Of a DNA stretch of 52,779 bases, positions 8,878 to 17,192 are shown in pieces; within the stretch, counting starts at the first letter, position 1; the number at the start of each line of letters is the position of its first letter. Position numbers and translations under genes: made by a program. Under the pieces are notes generated by a model. That model was not told the DNA's origin. It did no database searches and saw only the letters and a list, made by a program, of their open reading frames with translations. The stretch is from Lentisphaeria bacterium (GTDB lineage Bacteria > Verrucomicrobiota > Lentisphaeria > Victivallales > Victivallaceae), in NCBI GenBank assembly GCA_018265615.1, contig JABLYX010000031.1, forward strand, positions 1-52,779, written 5' to 3'.

Positions 8878-9777
8878 TCATTTCACGATGAAGTTCTTCA
8901 GGCGGAAGGTTCCGGTTCCGTCCGCCGGAGGGCGGTGTGTCATATCGAGACGGAGATCCGTGATCTTTCCGGCCCACTCCGCTTTGCCGCCGAGATTGAG
9001 TGTGACGGTGTGGAACTCGCCGTCGGCCGGGATTTTGTAGTGCATCGAATGCTTTTCGGTGTATGTCTTCATCTCTCCGGTTTTCCAGAACAGCTGTCCG
9101 GCCGGAGTGCTTCCCGCCGGGAGGCTCAGGTCAAATGAAATGGTTTTGAGTTTGTCCGCGTCGATCTTTCCCGGCAGCTGCGCGCTGATGTTCGGATCCT
9201 GCCTGCCGATGAATTCCCCCGTCAGGACATCGCCGCTTCTCCCCGCGATTTTGCAGTTTACCGCACCGGCCCAGCGGGTGGCCGGAACCGCCATTCCGCT
9301 GCCGCTGTCGGAGAGCCGGAACGTTCCGACTGCAAACTCTTCCCGGGTGCCCTTCGGAATCGCAACCGGATCGAGTCGGAGAGACGTGATCGTTCCCTCC
9401 CAGCCGGGGCGCCCGGCGAGCAGGAGCGTGTAGGTTTCAAGCTCCCCGGTTCCGTTGATCCGGACCCCGGTTGATTTTTTTTCGCTGAGCGCCCGGTCTT
9501 TGTCGTTGGCCCAGAAGAGCTGCAGGTTCGTCGTTTTTCCGGCGGGAAAACGGACCGAGAAGGTCAGGAGGTCGTTCTCCGCCGACGCAAACGGCTGGAA
9601 ACCGATGATACTCAGGATCGTGTCGCTGCCGGTCGCGGTGGCGGAGAAGCTCTCTTCCGTCACAACCGGATCCGCCGCGTCCCGGCCGATTTTCCAACCG
9701 GACGGTGCGACGGCGACTTCCGCGGAAAGCTGCACGGCCGCGACGGCCGCAATTCCGAACAACAGGCTTCTCTTCAT
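8878..9777 (-). CDS. Secreted protein with two tandem beta-sandwich (CBM-like) domains
   Basis: 299 residues with an N-terminal signal peptide (MKRSLLFGIAAVAAVQLSA, cleavage probably before EVAVA). The mature protein is an internal duplication. Around residues 130-155, GWEGTITSLRLDP is followed by GTFRLSD; near the C-terminus, EWAGKITDLRLDM is followed by GTFRLKN. Each half also carries a matching LQLFWAND / GQLFWKTG segment. This resembles carbohydrate-binding beta-sandwich modules appended to glycoside hydrolases in the same phylum, but no catalytic domain is present. A stand-alone sugar-binding or matrix protein is the most reasonable reading. It leads a two-gene operon with the FkbM methyltransferase and has a very good promoter. 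Confidence 0.6.
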   Translation of the reverse strand: MKRSLLFGIAAVAAVQLSAEVAVAPSGWKIGRDAADPVVTEESFSATATGSDTILSIIGFQPFASAENDLLTFSVRFPAGKTTNLQLFWANDKDRALSEKKSTGVRINGTGELETYTLLLAGRPGWEGTITSLRLDPVAIPKGTREEFAVGTFRLSDSGSGMAVPATRWAGAVNCKIAGRSGDVLTGEFIGRQDPNISAQLPGKIDADKLKTISFDLSLPAGSTPAGQLFWKTGEMKTYTEKHSMHYKIPADGEFHTVTLNLGGKAEWAGKITDLRLDMTHRPPADGTGTFRLKNFIVK

Positions 9778-9819
9778 GTGGATTATCCTCCCGGTGTTAC
9801 TGGTTTTGGGGACACTGTA

Positions 9820-9848
9820 AGTATATCACCGCTTCGGGGGAAAGTCAA
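9820..9848 (-). promoter_or_regulatory. Predicted strong promoter for the secreted protein/FkbM operon
   Basis: Minus strand TTGACT (9848-9843), 17 nt, TATACT (9825-9820): five of six matches in both boxes, about 45 nt before the gene start. Confidence 0.7.
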
Positions 9849-9896
9849 GCCGTTATTCGGACCGGCGGACAGCCCGCCGGGGGGCCGCACCGTCGT

Positions 9897-10550
9897 TCAC
9901 CGCGCCTTGACGGCCTCATTGAAGATTTCGGAATATGCGTCGTACGCCTTGTGGTAGCGCGACGCGTACGGTTTGCTGAAGCTTTTGGCCGTATACTCCC
10001 GGTAGCGGGTGATCTTCGGCAGGGCGCGCGTGCAATAGACGCGCAGCTGGTTGACGGTCGAAATTTCGACCTCGCTGACGATCCGTTCGCCGCGCAGCCG
10101 CTCGTTGTCGGTGTGCCGGATCCCGAAATGCTTCAACGTCGGGTTCTCGTCGGAGAGGACCGCGCCGCCGAGTTTCGTGAAGTCCCCCAGCATCCGGACG
10201 ATGTTCTGCAGCAGCAGGATCAGGTCGTAGAGCCCCTTTTCCCGGGAGGCGGTGTCGGGGCTCGAAAGCGTCAGCAGGATCGATTTCGTGTCGTCCGCCG
10301 CGATTTCGAGCAGCCCGGAAATGGTTTCGTAATGCTTCTGCCGCCACGCTTCATCGCGGGCGAAAAGCTCCTGATCGTCGATGAGACGGCTGGCGTGGTC
10401 GTAGGCCGCGTCCCGCCGCCCGAGCAGGGGAGGCAGGTTCATTTTGATGAGGTGATCCGCATTGCGCGGCGGCCGGTGTGCCGGAGCCGCCGGGCGGATC
10501 ATCTCCCAGGTCCGCTTGACCCGGTTCAGGAGTTCGTTGTGCAGATTCAT
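9897..10550 (-). CDS. Hypothetical protein downstream of serA
   Basis: 217 residues from the ATG at 10550, preceded by GAGG about 9 nt upstream. The frame is open further upstream, but that part is Arg/Ser-rich and is a shadow of the serA 3' end. The protein is soluble, rich in charged residues and predicted mostly helical; no signal peptide, membrane segment or catalytic motif is evident. Phrases such as LYDLILLLQNIVRMLGDFTKL and YREYTAKSFSKPYASRYHKAY suggest a helical bundle. It follows serA by 52 nt on the same strand and is probably co-transcribed with it. I do not recognise the family. Confidence 0.6.
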   Translation of the reverse strand: MNLHNELLNRVKRTWEMIRPAAPAHRPPRNADHLIKMNLPPLLGRRDAAYDHASRLIDDQELFARDEAWRQKHYETISGLLEIAADDTKSILLTLSSPDTASREKGLYDLILLLQNIVRMLGDFTKLGGAVLSDENPTLKHFGIRHTDNERLRGERIVSEVEISTVNQLRVYCTRALPKITRYREYTAKSFSKPYASRYHKAYDAYSEIFNEAVKAR

Positions 10551-10602
10551 ATCCGAATGCCTCGTTGCCGCCCGGAACGCCCCGGGCGGCGCTTGCGCCG
10601 GT

Positions 10603-12174
10603 TTACGGCAGGTAGGTGAACTGGAACGCCTTGCTCGCGTTGACCGCTTCGCGGATCTTCTCGACCAGCATCTCCGGAACCTCGACATTCGTCTTGACCA
10701 CCGTGAGCGAGAGGCCGGACTTCAGGTCCTGCGGCGCGCGGATGTCGACGATGTTGATGTTCTTTTCCCCGAGGATCCCGGCGATCCTGCCGATCACGCC
10801 CGGTTCGTCCTTGTATTCGACGAAGAGGTGGTGGCCGCTCGGCTCGAGGTAGAGCTGGTCGAAATCGTTCAGGCGGGAGATCATGAGGTTGTTCTCGGTG
10901 ATCGTGCCGCGGGCCCCCGCCTTGTAGATCAGGTTCCCGCCGACGAAGAGGTCGATGCTCATCGCCTCGCCGTAGTGCTTGCTGTTGTCGACTTCGCGGT
11001 TCACGAGCTCGATTCCGGTGTCGGAGAGGAACTGCTCCGCGTCGGAGGGCGCTTTGTCAAGCGCGAATTCCGCCGCGATTCCGGCCGCGATCGGCGGCGT
11101 CATCCACTTCGCGTACTGCGCGAGCTCGCCGTAGAAGCTGGTTTCGATCCGGGTCGGGTTCTCCTTGCCGAGGTAGGCATTGGTCAGGCTGGTCAGCAGG
11201 TAGGCGAGCTTCTGGTACTTGCCGTCGAGCCCGTCCGGAAGCGCCTTGTTGACAACGCAGTTCGTGATCCCCTGCTCGAAATACGCGACGGTCTGCTCGG
11301 CGGCGCGCCTGGCCGCGACGAAGTTCGCTTCGAACGTATTCGCGCCGAGGTGCGGCAGCATCAGGTCGCAGATATCCGCGATCGGTTTTTCTCCGGCGAC
11401 ATCCTTCGGGTAGACGTCATTGCAGAAAACCAGCTTTTTCTCGGCTTTGACCGCGCGGAGATCCTCTTCATTCAGGATTCCGGCGCGGGCGCAGTTGACC
11501 AGCATCGCACCCGGCTTCATCAACTCGAACAGCCGGCGGTTGATCATGCCGCGGGTTTCGTCGTTTTCGGGGATATGCAGCGAGATGAAATCCGAATCGG
11601 TGAAAATGTGCTCGATGCTGGTCAGCTCGACGCCGAGCTTCTCCGCGAGTGCGGGCGACAGCATCGGGTCGTAGCCGAGAACCTTCATGTCGAAGCCGGC
11701 GAGGCGCTTGACCAGCAGTTGGCCGATGTGGCCGAGTCCGAGAATGCCGATCGTCTTGCCGGTCAGCTCGCGGCCCATGAATTTGCTTTTCTCCCAGTCG
11801 CCCTTGCGGGTCGAGATATCGGCGGCGACGACGTGCCGGCAGGCGGCGAGCATCATCGCGACGACCTCTTCGGCGACGGCGTTCGAGTTCGCGCCCGGCG
11901 TGTTCATCACGTCGATGTCGTGTTTGCGCGCGTATTTGGTGTCGATGGTGTTGTAGCCGGCCCCTGCGCGGACGATGAGTTTCAGATTCGGCAGGAGGTC
12001 GATGACTTCCGGCGTGACCTTTTCGCTGCGGACGATCAGCACTTCGGCGTCGGAATTCGCCTTGACCAGCTCTTCGAGCGGGGTGGCCGCGTCGAGCACC
12101 ACATTGTAGCCGCGGTCGGACAGCATGGTCGCCGCGAATTTGTCCAGCTTGGTCGGAATCAGAACTTTACGCAT
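10603..12174 (-). CDS. serA: D-3-phosphoglycerate dehydrogenase, long (ACT-containing) type
   Basis: 523 residues. It would oxidise 3-phosphoglycerate with NAD+ as the first step of serine synthesis. Domains in order: substrate domain 1-100 and again from ~290; Rossmann domain with IGILGLGHIGQLLVKRL at 142-158; an intervening ASB-like domain ~320-440; and a C-terminal ACT domain with LFVEYKDEPGVIGRIAGILG, where serine feedback may act. Catalytic R230 (VNCARAG) and H275 (LPHLGAN) are present. The position of the usual catalytic Glu in the DVFxxEP motif is Asp (DVYPKD, D258), which is unusual. Start ATG at 12174; the promoter at 12261-12289 gives a ~90-nt leader. Confidence 0.9.
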   Translation of the reverse strand: MRKVLIPTKLDKFAATMLSDRGYNVVLDAATPLEELVKANSDAEVLIVRSEKVTPEVIDLLPNLKLIVRAGAGYNTIDTKYARKHDIDVMNTPGANSNAVAEEVVAMMLAACRHVVAADISTRKGDWEKSKFMGRELTGKTIGILGLGHIGQLLVKRLAGFDMKVLGYDPMLSPALAEKLGVELTSIEHIFTDSDFISLHIPENDETRGMINRRLFELMKPGAMLVNCARAGILNEEDLRAVKAEKKLVFCNDVYPKDVAGEKPIADICDLMLPHLGANTFEANFVAARRAAEQTVAYFEQGITNCVVNKALPDGLDGKYQKLAYLLTSLTNAYLGKENPTRIETSFYGELAQYAKWMTPPIAAGIAAEFALDKAPSDAEQFLSDTGIELVNREVDNSKHYGEAMSIDLFVGGNLIYKAGARGTITENNLMISRLNDFDQLYLEPSGHHLFVEYKDEPGVIGRIAGILGEKNINIVDIRAPQDLKSGLSLTVVKTNVEVPEMLVEKIREAVNASKAFQFTYLP

Positions 12175-12260
12175 GATGATATCTCCAGTGTGAATGGTGG
12201 TCCGCCTCTAAACAATCAATGCGTCGCGGAAATACGAATTTCCGCAACCGCTTTCCGGTT

Positions 12261-12289
12261 AATATACCACGCAGCACTTCCTTTTTCAA
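12261..12289 (-). promoter_or_regulatory. Predicted serA promoter
   Basis: Minus strand TTGAAA (12289-12284), 17 nt, TATATT (12266-12261). It lies between the metallophosphoesterase stop and the serA start. Confidence 0.7.
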
Positions 12290-12307
12290 GGAACCGCGTG
12301 AAGTGAT

Positions 12308-13159
12308 TCAGACGAATTCGACGAGAACGACTTCGCGGCGGCAGTTGAAGCGCAGGTTGAAGGAGCGGTTGCTGATGCCGGAACTCACGATCATTTTCGG
12401 TGTTCCGCCGCGCCGTTCGAAGAGCCCGTATTCGAGCCGGCAGCCGTACCCGCTCGACGCATAAACCGGGCCGAACAGCGGGAAACGCACCTGTCCGCCG
12501 TGCGTATGGCCGCAGAGGATCAGCTTCACCGGTTCGATCGCATGCAGGGTATCGAGCGCGATCACCGTGTCGGGACGGTGGACGACGAGGACGGACGGGA
12601 CTCCGGCGGGCCAGCGGTCCGGCAGGTGCGGGTCGCCGTTGGTCAGGTCGTCGCAGCCGTAGAAGAAGAGCCCGTTGTGCTCGACCCCGGCGTTGCAGAG
12701 GTAAAGAATGTCCGCCGCACCGTAGAGCTTATGCCAGAAGCCGGCCGGCAGCCAGGTCTTGCCGCGCTCCCAGTTCCCCGGAATCGCGAGCCGGAAGGGG
12801 GCGCAGCCGCGGAGCTGTTCGAGCAGTTCCGGCAGCGCGTCGAGATCGGTGGCGTCCGCCGCGAGGTCGCCGCCGAGGCAGAGCACCTCCGGCCGGAACG
12901 CCCTGATCTGTTCGGCGGCTTTGGCGGCGAGCCGCCTGTCGCGCACGGTTCCGCGATAGTGGAAATCGGCCGCGAATGCGATTCGGCGTCCGACTGTCTC
13001 CGGCGACGGGGCCGGCAGCGTGTAGAGGGTCGCCGCCACCTCGCCGGGAACGGCGACACGGGCTTTCCGGTAGCCGATTTTCCGAGTCCATTTCCGCAGC
13101 CGCTCCGGATGCGGGACGGTCAGCGGATAATAGATCGAACGAATCTTCCGGACTTTCAA
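12308..13159 (-). CDS. Calcineurin-like metallophosphoesterase (YkoQ/YaeI type)
   Basis: 283 residues if it starts at TTG 13159, which overlaps the TGA of the greA-fusion gene (TTGA) with GGAG about 8 nt before it. No ATG lies near the start of the conserved region. Metal-binding motifs appear in order: AADFHYRG (D65, H67), LGGDL (D98), PGNWE (128-131), VVHRP (H194) and CGHTHGGQ (H218, H220). The canonical GNHE motif is GNWE here, so the His that normally acts at the phosphate is a Trp. Family members act on phospholipid or lipid A-related phosphodiesters, but substrate assignment is not possible. It is the second gene of a two-gene operon. Confidence 0.8.
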   Translation of the reverse strand: MKVRKIRSIYYPLTVPHPERLRKWTRKIGYRKARVAVPGEVAATLYTLPAPSPETVGRRIAFAADFHYRGTVRDRRLAAKAAEQIRAFRPEVLCLGGDLAADATDLDALPELLEQLRGCAPFRLAIPGNWERGKTWLPAGFWHKLYGAADILYLCNAGVEHNGLFFYGCDDLTNGDPHLPDRWPAGVPSVLVVHRPDTVIALDTLHAIEPVKLILCGHTHGGQVRFPLFGPVYASSGYGCRLEYGLFERRGGTPKMIVSSGISNRSFNLRFNCRREVVLVEFV

Positions 13160-15258
13160 GCATCCAGCTCCGCGATGATGGCCTCGGAAAGCGGACGGAT
13201 GGCGGCAAGCACGCATTTGCGCCCGCCGGGCGCTTCAATCGTGTCGCCGATCCTGCTGTTCAGCACGGCCTGGCCGAGCCGCGTGCGGTAGGCCAGGAAC
13301 CCGCGTTCCGGGTCGCCGTCCCACGCGCCGAGCAGCTGGTAGACTTCGACATCGCCGTCTTCGTACCTGAGTTCGATTTCGGAGCCGATTACGGCGGTCT
13401 CCTCCACGCGGACCGACCGCATGCTCACCGGCTGGATGTGGCTGAGCTCGCGCTCGAGCTCTGAACGGCGGCGGCCGAGGAAATTGCGGCGCTCCTTCGC
13501 GGCGTCGAATTCCGAGTTCTCGCGGAAGTCGCCGTGGGCGCGCGCGGTTTTGAGCGCCTCACGGTTCTCCGGGATGTGGATATTGATGATGTCGTCCAGC
13601 TCCTGCATCAGGCGCTTGTGGGACTTCACGCTGGTGTAGTTCGGTTCGTCGCCCACCGGCGCGTCGGTGTCGATCTTGCCGATGCCGGCTTTCAGGATCC
13701 GCTGGCCCGCCCCCTCTTCAAGGTAGCTGCGCAGCTGCGGCGAAATGCGCGACAGCTTGACCATCAGGCTCTGGCGTTCGCCGGAGCTCAGGAAGAGCGC
13801 CCCCTGCAGCACGGCGGCGAACATCAGCACATCGTCGCCGGCGGCGTGGATCAGCTGCTTCTGGAAGTCCGCGTTGTTCAGCAGCAGCGTCCTGAGCTCG
13901 CGCAGCGCCGTGCCCCACGCTTTCGGCAGGTTGTCCTGCGAAAGCGCCCGCGAGACATTATCGACGTTCAGGAGCTGGAGCAGCTCCGTGCTCTCGCGCT
14001 TCCTGCGGTTCTTCCAGATCCAGAGCAGAAAGTCCGACGTGCAGTATTTCTGCTCGATAAAGAGGTCGTAAAGCACTTCATCCGCGACGGTCGCGCAGAT
14101 TGCGTTCAGCGATTTCAGCGGTACGCGCATCGCGCATTCGGCGAGGTACTCCTCCGGGAAGATCGCTGCCGTGACCTGGGCGAGCTGTTCGAGCTCCTTC
14201 GCCGGGAGTTCGCCCCAGACGCTGAGGCCGGAGAGCTCCACCGCGGTCGGCCGGGCGGGCCAGAACGGCGCCTTGGCCAGCAGCGGGGTCAGCATCTCCT
14301 TGAGCTGTTCCGCATCCGAGCGCGGAAAGAGGCGCGCGATGATCGAGGCGAGAAGCTTCGCATCGCGTGCGGCGGTATCCGGCTTCAGGTTCGAGAAGAA
14401 ACGGTTGAAAGCGGCGGCCTCGTCGCCGGAGAAATTACCGGCTTCGTCCTTCTCCTCGGCGGAGAGCAGGAGATCGACCTCTTTGAGGCTGCGGCCGTCG
14501 CACGAGCGGCGTGTGGATGAAGCGGCCGAGTTCCCGGCGCTGCTCTTCCAGTATTTGTCGAACGCTGCGCCGTCGAGCGCTCTGGCGCAGCCGTTCTTCG
14601 CCATCAGCCGCATGGCGTCGTCGCTGACCGGAACGAGTGCTTTACGGCTCACGAGGTTCCGGTAGTCGGCGGACGTGATCATGCCGCGGGTCGCGTCGAT
14701 GAGTTTGATGAGTTCGGGGCCGGGCGTCAGCAGCACGGCTTCCCGCAGCACGATGTCGAGCGGGACTGCGGCGCTGCCGCCGTTGCCGCCCCAGGTGTTG
14801 ACCGCGAGCGAGCCGATGCTGTCGAGCGAACCGGCGATGCCCCAGCGGCCCGAGCCCGGCAGGAAGACGATCAGCCCGTTCTTGAGCACGCGCAGCCGGT
14901 GCAGCCGCGCCGCGAAGTCGTTCAGGGCGACGGTTTCGTCGCGCACGCCGAGCGCTTTCATGATCGGCGGACGCGAGAGATAGTTCGGCAGGATCGCCTT
15001 GACCGCCTGCGCGAGAAGCTTGCGGAACACCGGGCCGTCGGTCATCGGCAGTGCCGCGAGCCCGATGCAGAACGCGCCCTGCGCGTCGTCGAGCTCGTCG
15101 TCGCCCCACGCTTCCCAGAGCAGATTCAGCTCTTCGATGACGGATGCGGGAATCGGATTGCCGGCGGTGGCGAGCACGGCAAGAAGCTTTTCGAGGGTTT
15201 TCTTGTCGGGGGAGGAGGTTGCGGCTACCAGAAGGTCTTCAAAAACGGCTGAGTCCAT
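13156..15258 (-). CDS. greA: GreA/GreB transcript cleavage factor fused to a long N-terminal domain
   Basis: About 700 residues, against ~158 for ordinary GreA. The C-terminal ~160 residues are a Gre factor: a coiled coil with HGDFRENSEFDAAKERR near residue 575, containing the acidic tip residues that reach the RNA polymerase active site, then a FKBP-like C-terminal domain (GDTIEAPGG and RPLSEAIIAELDA). It should rescue backtracked RNA polymerase. The N-terminal ~540 residues are helical and unlike any domain I can name; the same overall architecture is known from Chlamydia GreA. I chose the ATG at 15258 because GGAG lies 6 nt before it; the in-frame ATG at 15270 has a poorly spaced site. It leads an operon with the metallophosphoesterase. 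Confidence 0.88.
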   Translation of the reverse strand: MDSAVFEDLLVAATSSPDKKTLEKLLAVLATAGNPIPASVIEELNLLWEAWGDDELDDAQGAFCIGLAALPMTDGPVFRKLLAQAVKAILPNYLSRPPIMKALGVRDETVALNDFAARLHRLRVLKNGLIVFLPGSGRWGIAGSLDSIGSLAVNTWGGNGGSAAVPLDIVLREAVLLTPGPELIKLIDATRGMITSADYRNLVSRKALVPVSDDAMRLMAKNGCARALDGAAFDKYWKSSAGNSAASSTRRSCDGRSLKEVDLLLSAEEKDEAGNFSGDEAAAFNRFFSNLKPDTAARDAKLLASIIARLFPRSDAEQLKEMLTPLLAKAPFWPARPTAVELSGLSVWGELPAKELEQLAQVTAAIFPEEYLAECAMRVPLKSLNAICATVADEVLYDLFIEQKYCTSDFLLWIWKNRRKRESTELLQLLNVDNVSRALSQDNLPKAWGTALRELRTLLLNNADFQKQLIHAAGDDVLMFAAVLQGALFLSSGERQSLMVKLSRISPQLRSYLEEGAGQRILKAGIGKIDTDAPVGDEPNYTSVKSHKRLMQELDDIINIHIPENREALKTARAHGDFRENSEFDAAKERRNFLGRRRSELERELSHIQPVSMRSVRVEETAVIGSEIELRYEDGDVEVYQLLGAWDGDPERGFLAYRTRLGQAVLNSRIGDTIEAPGGRKCVLAAIRPLSEAIIAELDA

Positions 15259-15325
15259 CGTTGTCTCCATGTGAGCGTTTGCGCTCCGTCAGAGGAGCGG
15301 TCTGCGCATTTTATTGCAATGGTTT

Positions 15326-15354
15326 AATATAGCCTCCATCGAATTTTTTTTCAA
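15326..15354 (-). promoter_or_regulatory. Predicted promoter of the greA-fusion operon
   Basis: Minus strand TTGAAA (15354-15349), 17 nt, TATATT (15331-15326), about 65 nt before the start codon. Confidence 0.7.
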
Positions 15355-15403
15355 TAGGCGCGTTCCATTTCAGTCGATTTCATCCGTTTTTTTTGCGCCG
15401 GAC

Positions 15404-15432
15404 TGGAAAAAACGGCGTTCCGGCGTTACAAT
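15404..15432 (+). promoter_or_regulatory. Possible promoter for the GH43-like gene
   Basis: TGGAAA (15404-15409), 17 nt, TACAAT (15427-15432), 31 nt before the ATG at 15464. The -10 is good and the -35 weak. Confidence 0.45.
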
Positions 15433-15463
15433 ATACCCTTTATCAACTCAACTGGATGGAACC

Positions 15464-16531
15464 ATGACGGATTTTCACTCGTTCCGCCCCGGCGAATTGT
15501 GGCCGGACGACCGCGGAATCCATATCAACGCCCACGGCGGCTGCCTGCTCCGGCACGGCGGGCGGATCTACTGGTACGGCGAGCATAAGGTGGGCGGTGC
15601 CCGCGGGAACCTCGCATGGGTCGGCGTGCACGTCTACGTGTCGGAGGACCTCTGCAACTGGAGCGACGCGGGGATCGCGTTCGATGTGAACAGCTCCGGC
15701 TCGCCCGAGGTGCGCCCCGGCTGCGTGATCGAGCGCCCGAAGGTGCTGTTCTGCCCGCCGACCGGGAAGTTCGTGATGTATTTTCACTTCGAGCGGGACG
15801 ACTCCTACCAGGACGCTTCGGTCGGAATCGCCGTCGCCGACGCGCCCGGGGGGCCGTTCCGCTTTCTCCGCATGGCGAGGCCGAATCCAGGCGTCTGGCC
15901 GGAGAACACGCCGGATGAGCTGAAGGATCCGGCCCGGATCGCGGAGAGCGCCGCGAAACTTGAACGGATCCCCTGCGGCGCGAACGGCGAGACGCCGCGC
16001 GGCTCGGTGCTCGGCGCCTGCCTTCCGATGGGGCAGGAGTCGCGCGATATGACCCTCTTCGCCGACGATGACGGAAAGGCGTACCACATCTACTCCTCCG
16101 AGCGGAACAGCACCATGCATGTCGCGGAGCTGACCGCGGATTATCTCGGGTACACGGGGCGCTTCTGGCGGATCTTCCCGTTCCGCTGGATGGAGGCCCC
16201 GACGCTCTTCAAGCGCGGCGGGAAATACTATTTTATCGGCTCCGGCTGCACCGGCTGGGCGCCGAACGCCGCGCGTTCGGCCGTGGCGGATTCGCTGCAG
16301 GGGCCGTGGACGGAGCTCGGCAACCCCGCCGTCGGCGAGGGCGGCGAAGTGACCTACGGAGGGCAGGGCACCTGGATCGAGCCGCTCGGCGGCGGCCGCT
16401 ATCTTTTCATGGCGGACCTGTGGCGCCCGAAGGATGCGGCCGACGGCCGCTACCTCTGGCTGCCCGTCGAGTTCGACGGCGAACGGCCGCTTCTCCGGAA
16501 ACCGAGGGAGTGGTCCCCCGGAGAGTGCTGA
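15464..16531 (+). CDS. Glycoside hydrolase family 43-like protein (exo-beta-1,3-galactanase group)
   Basis: 355 residues. The opening GIHINAHGGCLLRHGGRIYWYGEHK closely follows the pattern of GH43 subfamily 24 exo-galactanases (inverting five-bladed propeller enzymes), as do NVERPKV-like VIERPKVLF at residue ~92, FVMYFHFE and the later MEAPTLFKRGGKYYFIGSG. The last block supplies the expected catalytic acid region. No signal peptide is present, so it would act in the cytoplasm on imported oligosaccharides, unlike the secreted enzymes elsewhere in the window. The frame is open upstream to 15314, but that stretch contains the promoter of the divergent gene, so 15464 is preferred. The exact linkage specificity is uncertain. 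Confidence 0.75.
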   Translation: MTDFHSFRPGELWPDDRGIHINAHGGCLLRHGGRIYWYGEHKVGGARGNLAWVGVHVYVSEDLCNWSDAGIAFDVNSSGSPEVRPGCVIERPKVLFCPPTGKFVMYFHFERDDSYQDASVGIAVADAPGGPFRFLRMARPNPGVWPENTPDELKDPARIAESAAKLERIPCGANGETPRGSVLGACLPMGQESRDMTLFADDDGKAYHIYSSERNSTMHVAELTADYLGYTGRFWRIFPFRWMEAPTLFKRGGKYYFIGSGCTGWAPNAARSAVADSLQGPWTELGNPAVGEGGEVTYGGQGTWIEPLGGGRYLFMADLWRPKDAADGRYLWLPVEFDGERPLLRKPREWSPGEC

Positions 16532-16571
16532 ACGGCCGTCTCTCTCCGGCGCGCCCCGCCTGCGGCCGCAT

Positions 16572-16599
16572 TTGCAAATGAAGCGGGAAATGTTATATT
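16572..16599 (+). promoter_or_regulatory. Predicted promoter of the Rrf2-type regulator
   Basis: TTGCAA (16572-16577), 16 nt, TATATT (16594-16599). The regulator ATG at 16622 follows by 22 nt, with a GGGAGGG ribosome site. Confidence 0.65.
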
Positions 16600-16621
16600 A
16601 CCGGGGGAAAGGGAGGGAAAG

Positions 16622-17071
16622 ATGAAGATATCGACCAGGGGGCGCTACGGCCTGCGGATCCTGCTGGATCTGGCGCTGCATACGGGGGAGGCTCCCCGCA
16701 TGATCCGCGCGATTGCGCAATCGCAGCAGATTTCCGAGAAATACATCAGCCGCCTGATCATCGACCTGCGCAGGGCGGGGTTCGTCTCTTCGGTGCGCGG
16801 GGTCCAGGGCGGCTTCCGGCTGGCGCGCCGCCCGGAATCCATCACGGTTCTCGACGTGATCGAGGTGATGGAGGGGCCGGTCGGCATCGTCGACTGTGTA
16901 CTCGCGCCGGACCACTGCCGGCGTCAGAAGAGCTGTGCGGCGCTGGAGATCTGGACGAGGCTCAACCGGCGCATCCGCAGCGAATTCGCTTCCGTCACGC
17001 TGCAGGAGATCATCGACGGCCACCGGCGGTTGAACGGGGAGGATTCCGCCACGGCCGACTACTGCATCTGA
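16622..17071 (+). CDS. Rrf2 family transcriptional regulator (IscR-like, putative Fe-S sensor)
   Basis: 149 residues. The N-terminus MKISTRGRYGLRILLDLALH and the helix-turn-helix IAQSQQISEKYISRLIIDLRR, followed by the wing GFVSSVRGVQGGFRLAR, are diagnostic of Rrf2 regulators. Three cysteines near residues 91-105 (DCVLAPDHC, then SCAALEIW) match the iron-sulfur ligand cluster of IscR. It probably senses Fe-S status, oxidants or nitric oxide. No isc/suf or cysteine genes lie next to it, so its regulon is elsewhere. It is monocistronic. A CymR-like role is less likely because CymR lacks the cluster cysteines. Confidence 0.85.
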   Translation: MKISTRGRYGLRILLDLALHTGEAPRMIRAIAQSQQISEKYISRLIIDLRRAGFVSSVRGVQGGFRLARRPESITVLDVIEVMEGPVGIVDCVLAPDHCRRQKSCAALEIWTRLNRRIRSEFASVTLQEIIDGHRRLNGEDSATADYCI

Positions 17072-17133
17072 AACCGGGGGGAAGGGGGCTGCCCCGCAAT
17101 CCCGCCGCCTGCCGTTCAAGAGGGAATTGACGC

Positions 17134-17168
17134 AAAAAAACTCCCCCGGCCCGCAGGGGCGGAGGAGT
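17134..17168 (-). terminator. Rho-independent terminator of the 20378-17193 operon
   Basis: On the minus strand, 24 nt after the pseudopilin stop, there is a 13-bp GC-rich stem with one mismatch and one G-U pair (17168-17156 against 17152-17140), a 3-nt loop and a run of seven T. Confidence 0.8.
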
Positions 17169-17192
17169 CGATGGGCGTTCTGTACCGGAAGA

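Noticed and set aside
10462..12306. 614-codon plus-strand frame opposite serA
   Set aside because: serA on the other strand is unmistakable; the plus-strand product is Asp/Arg/Val-rich and motif-free.
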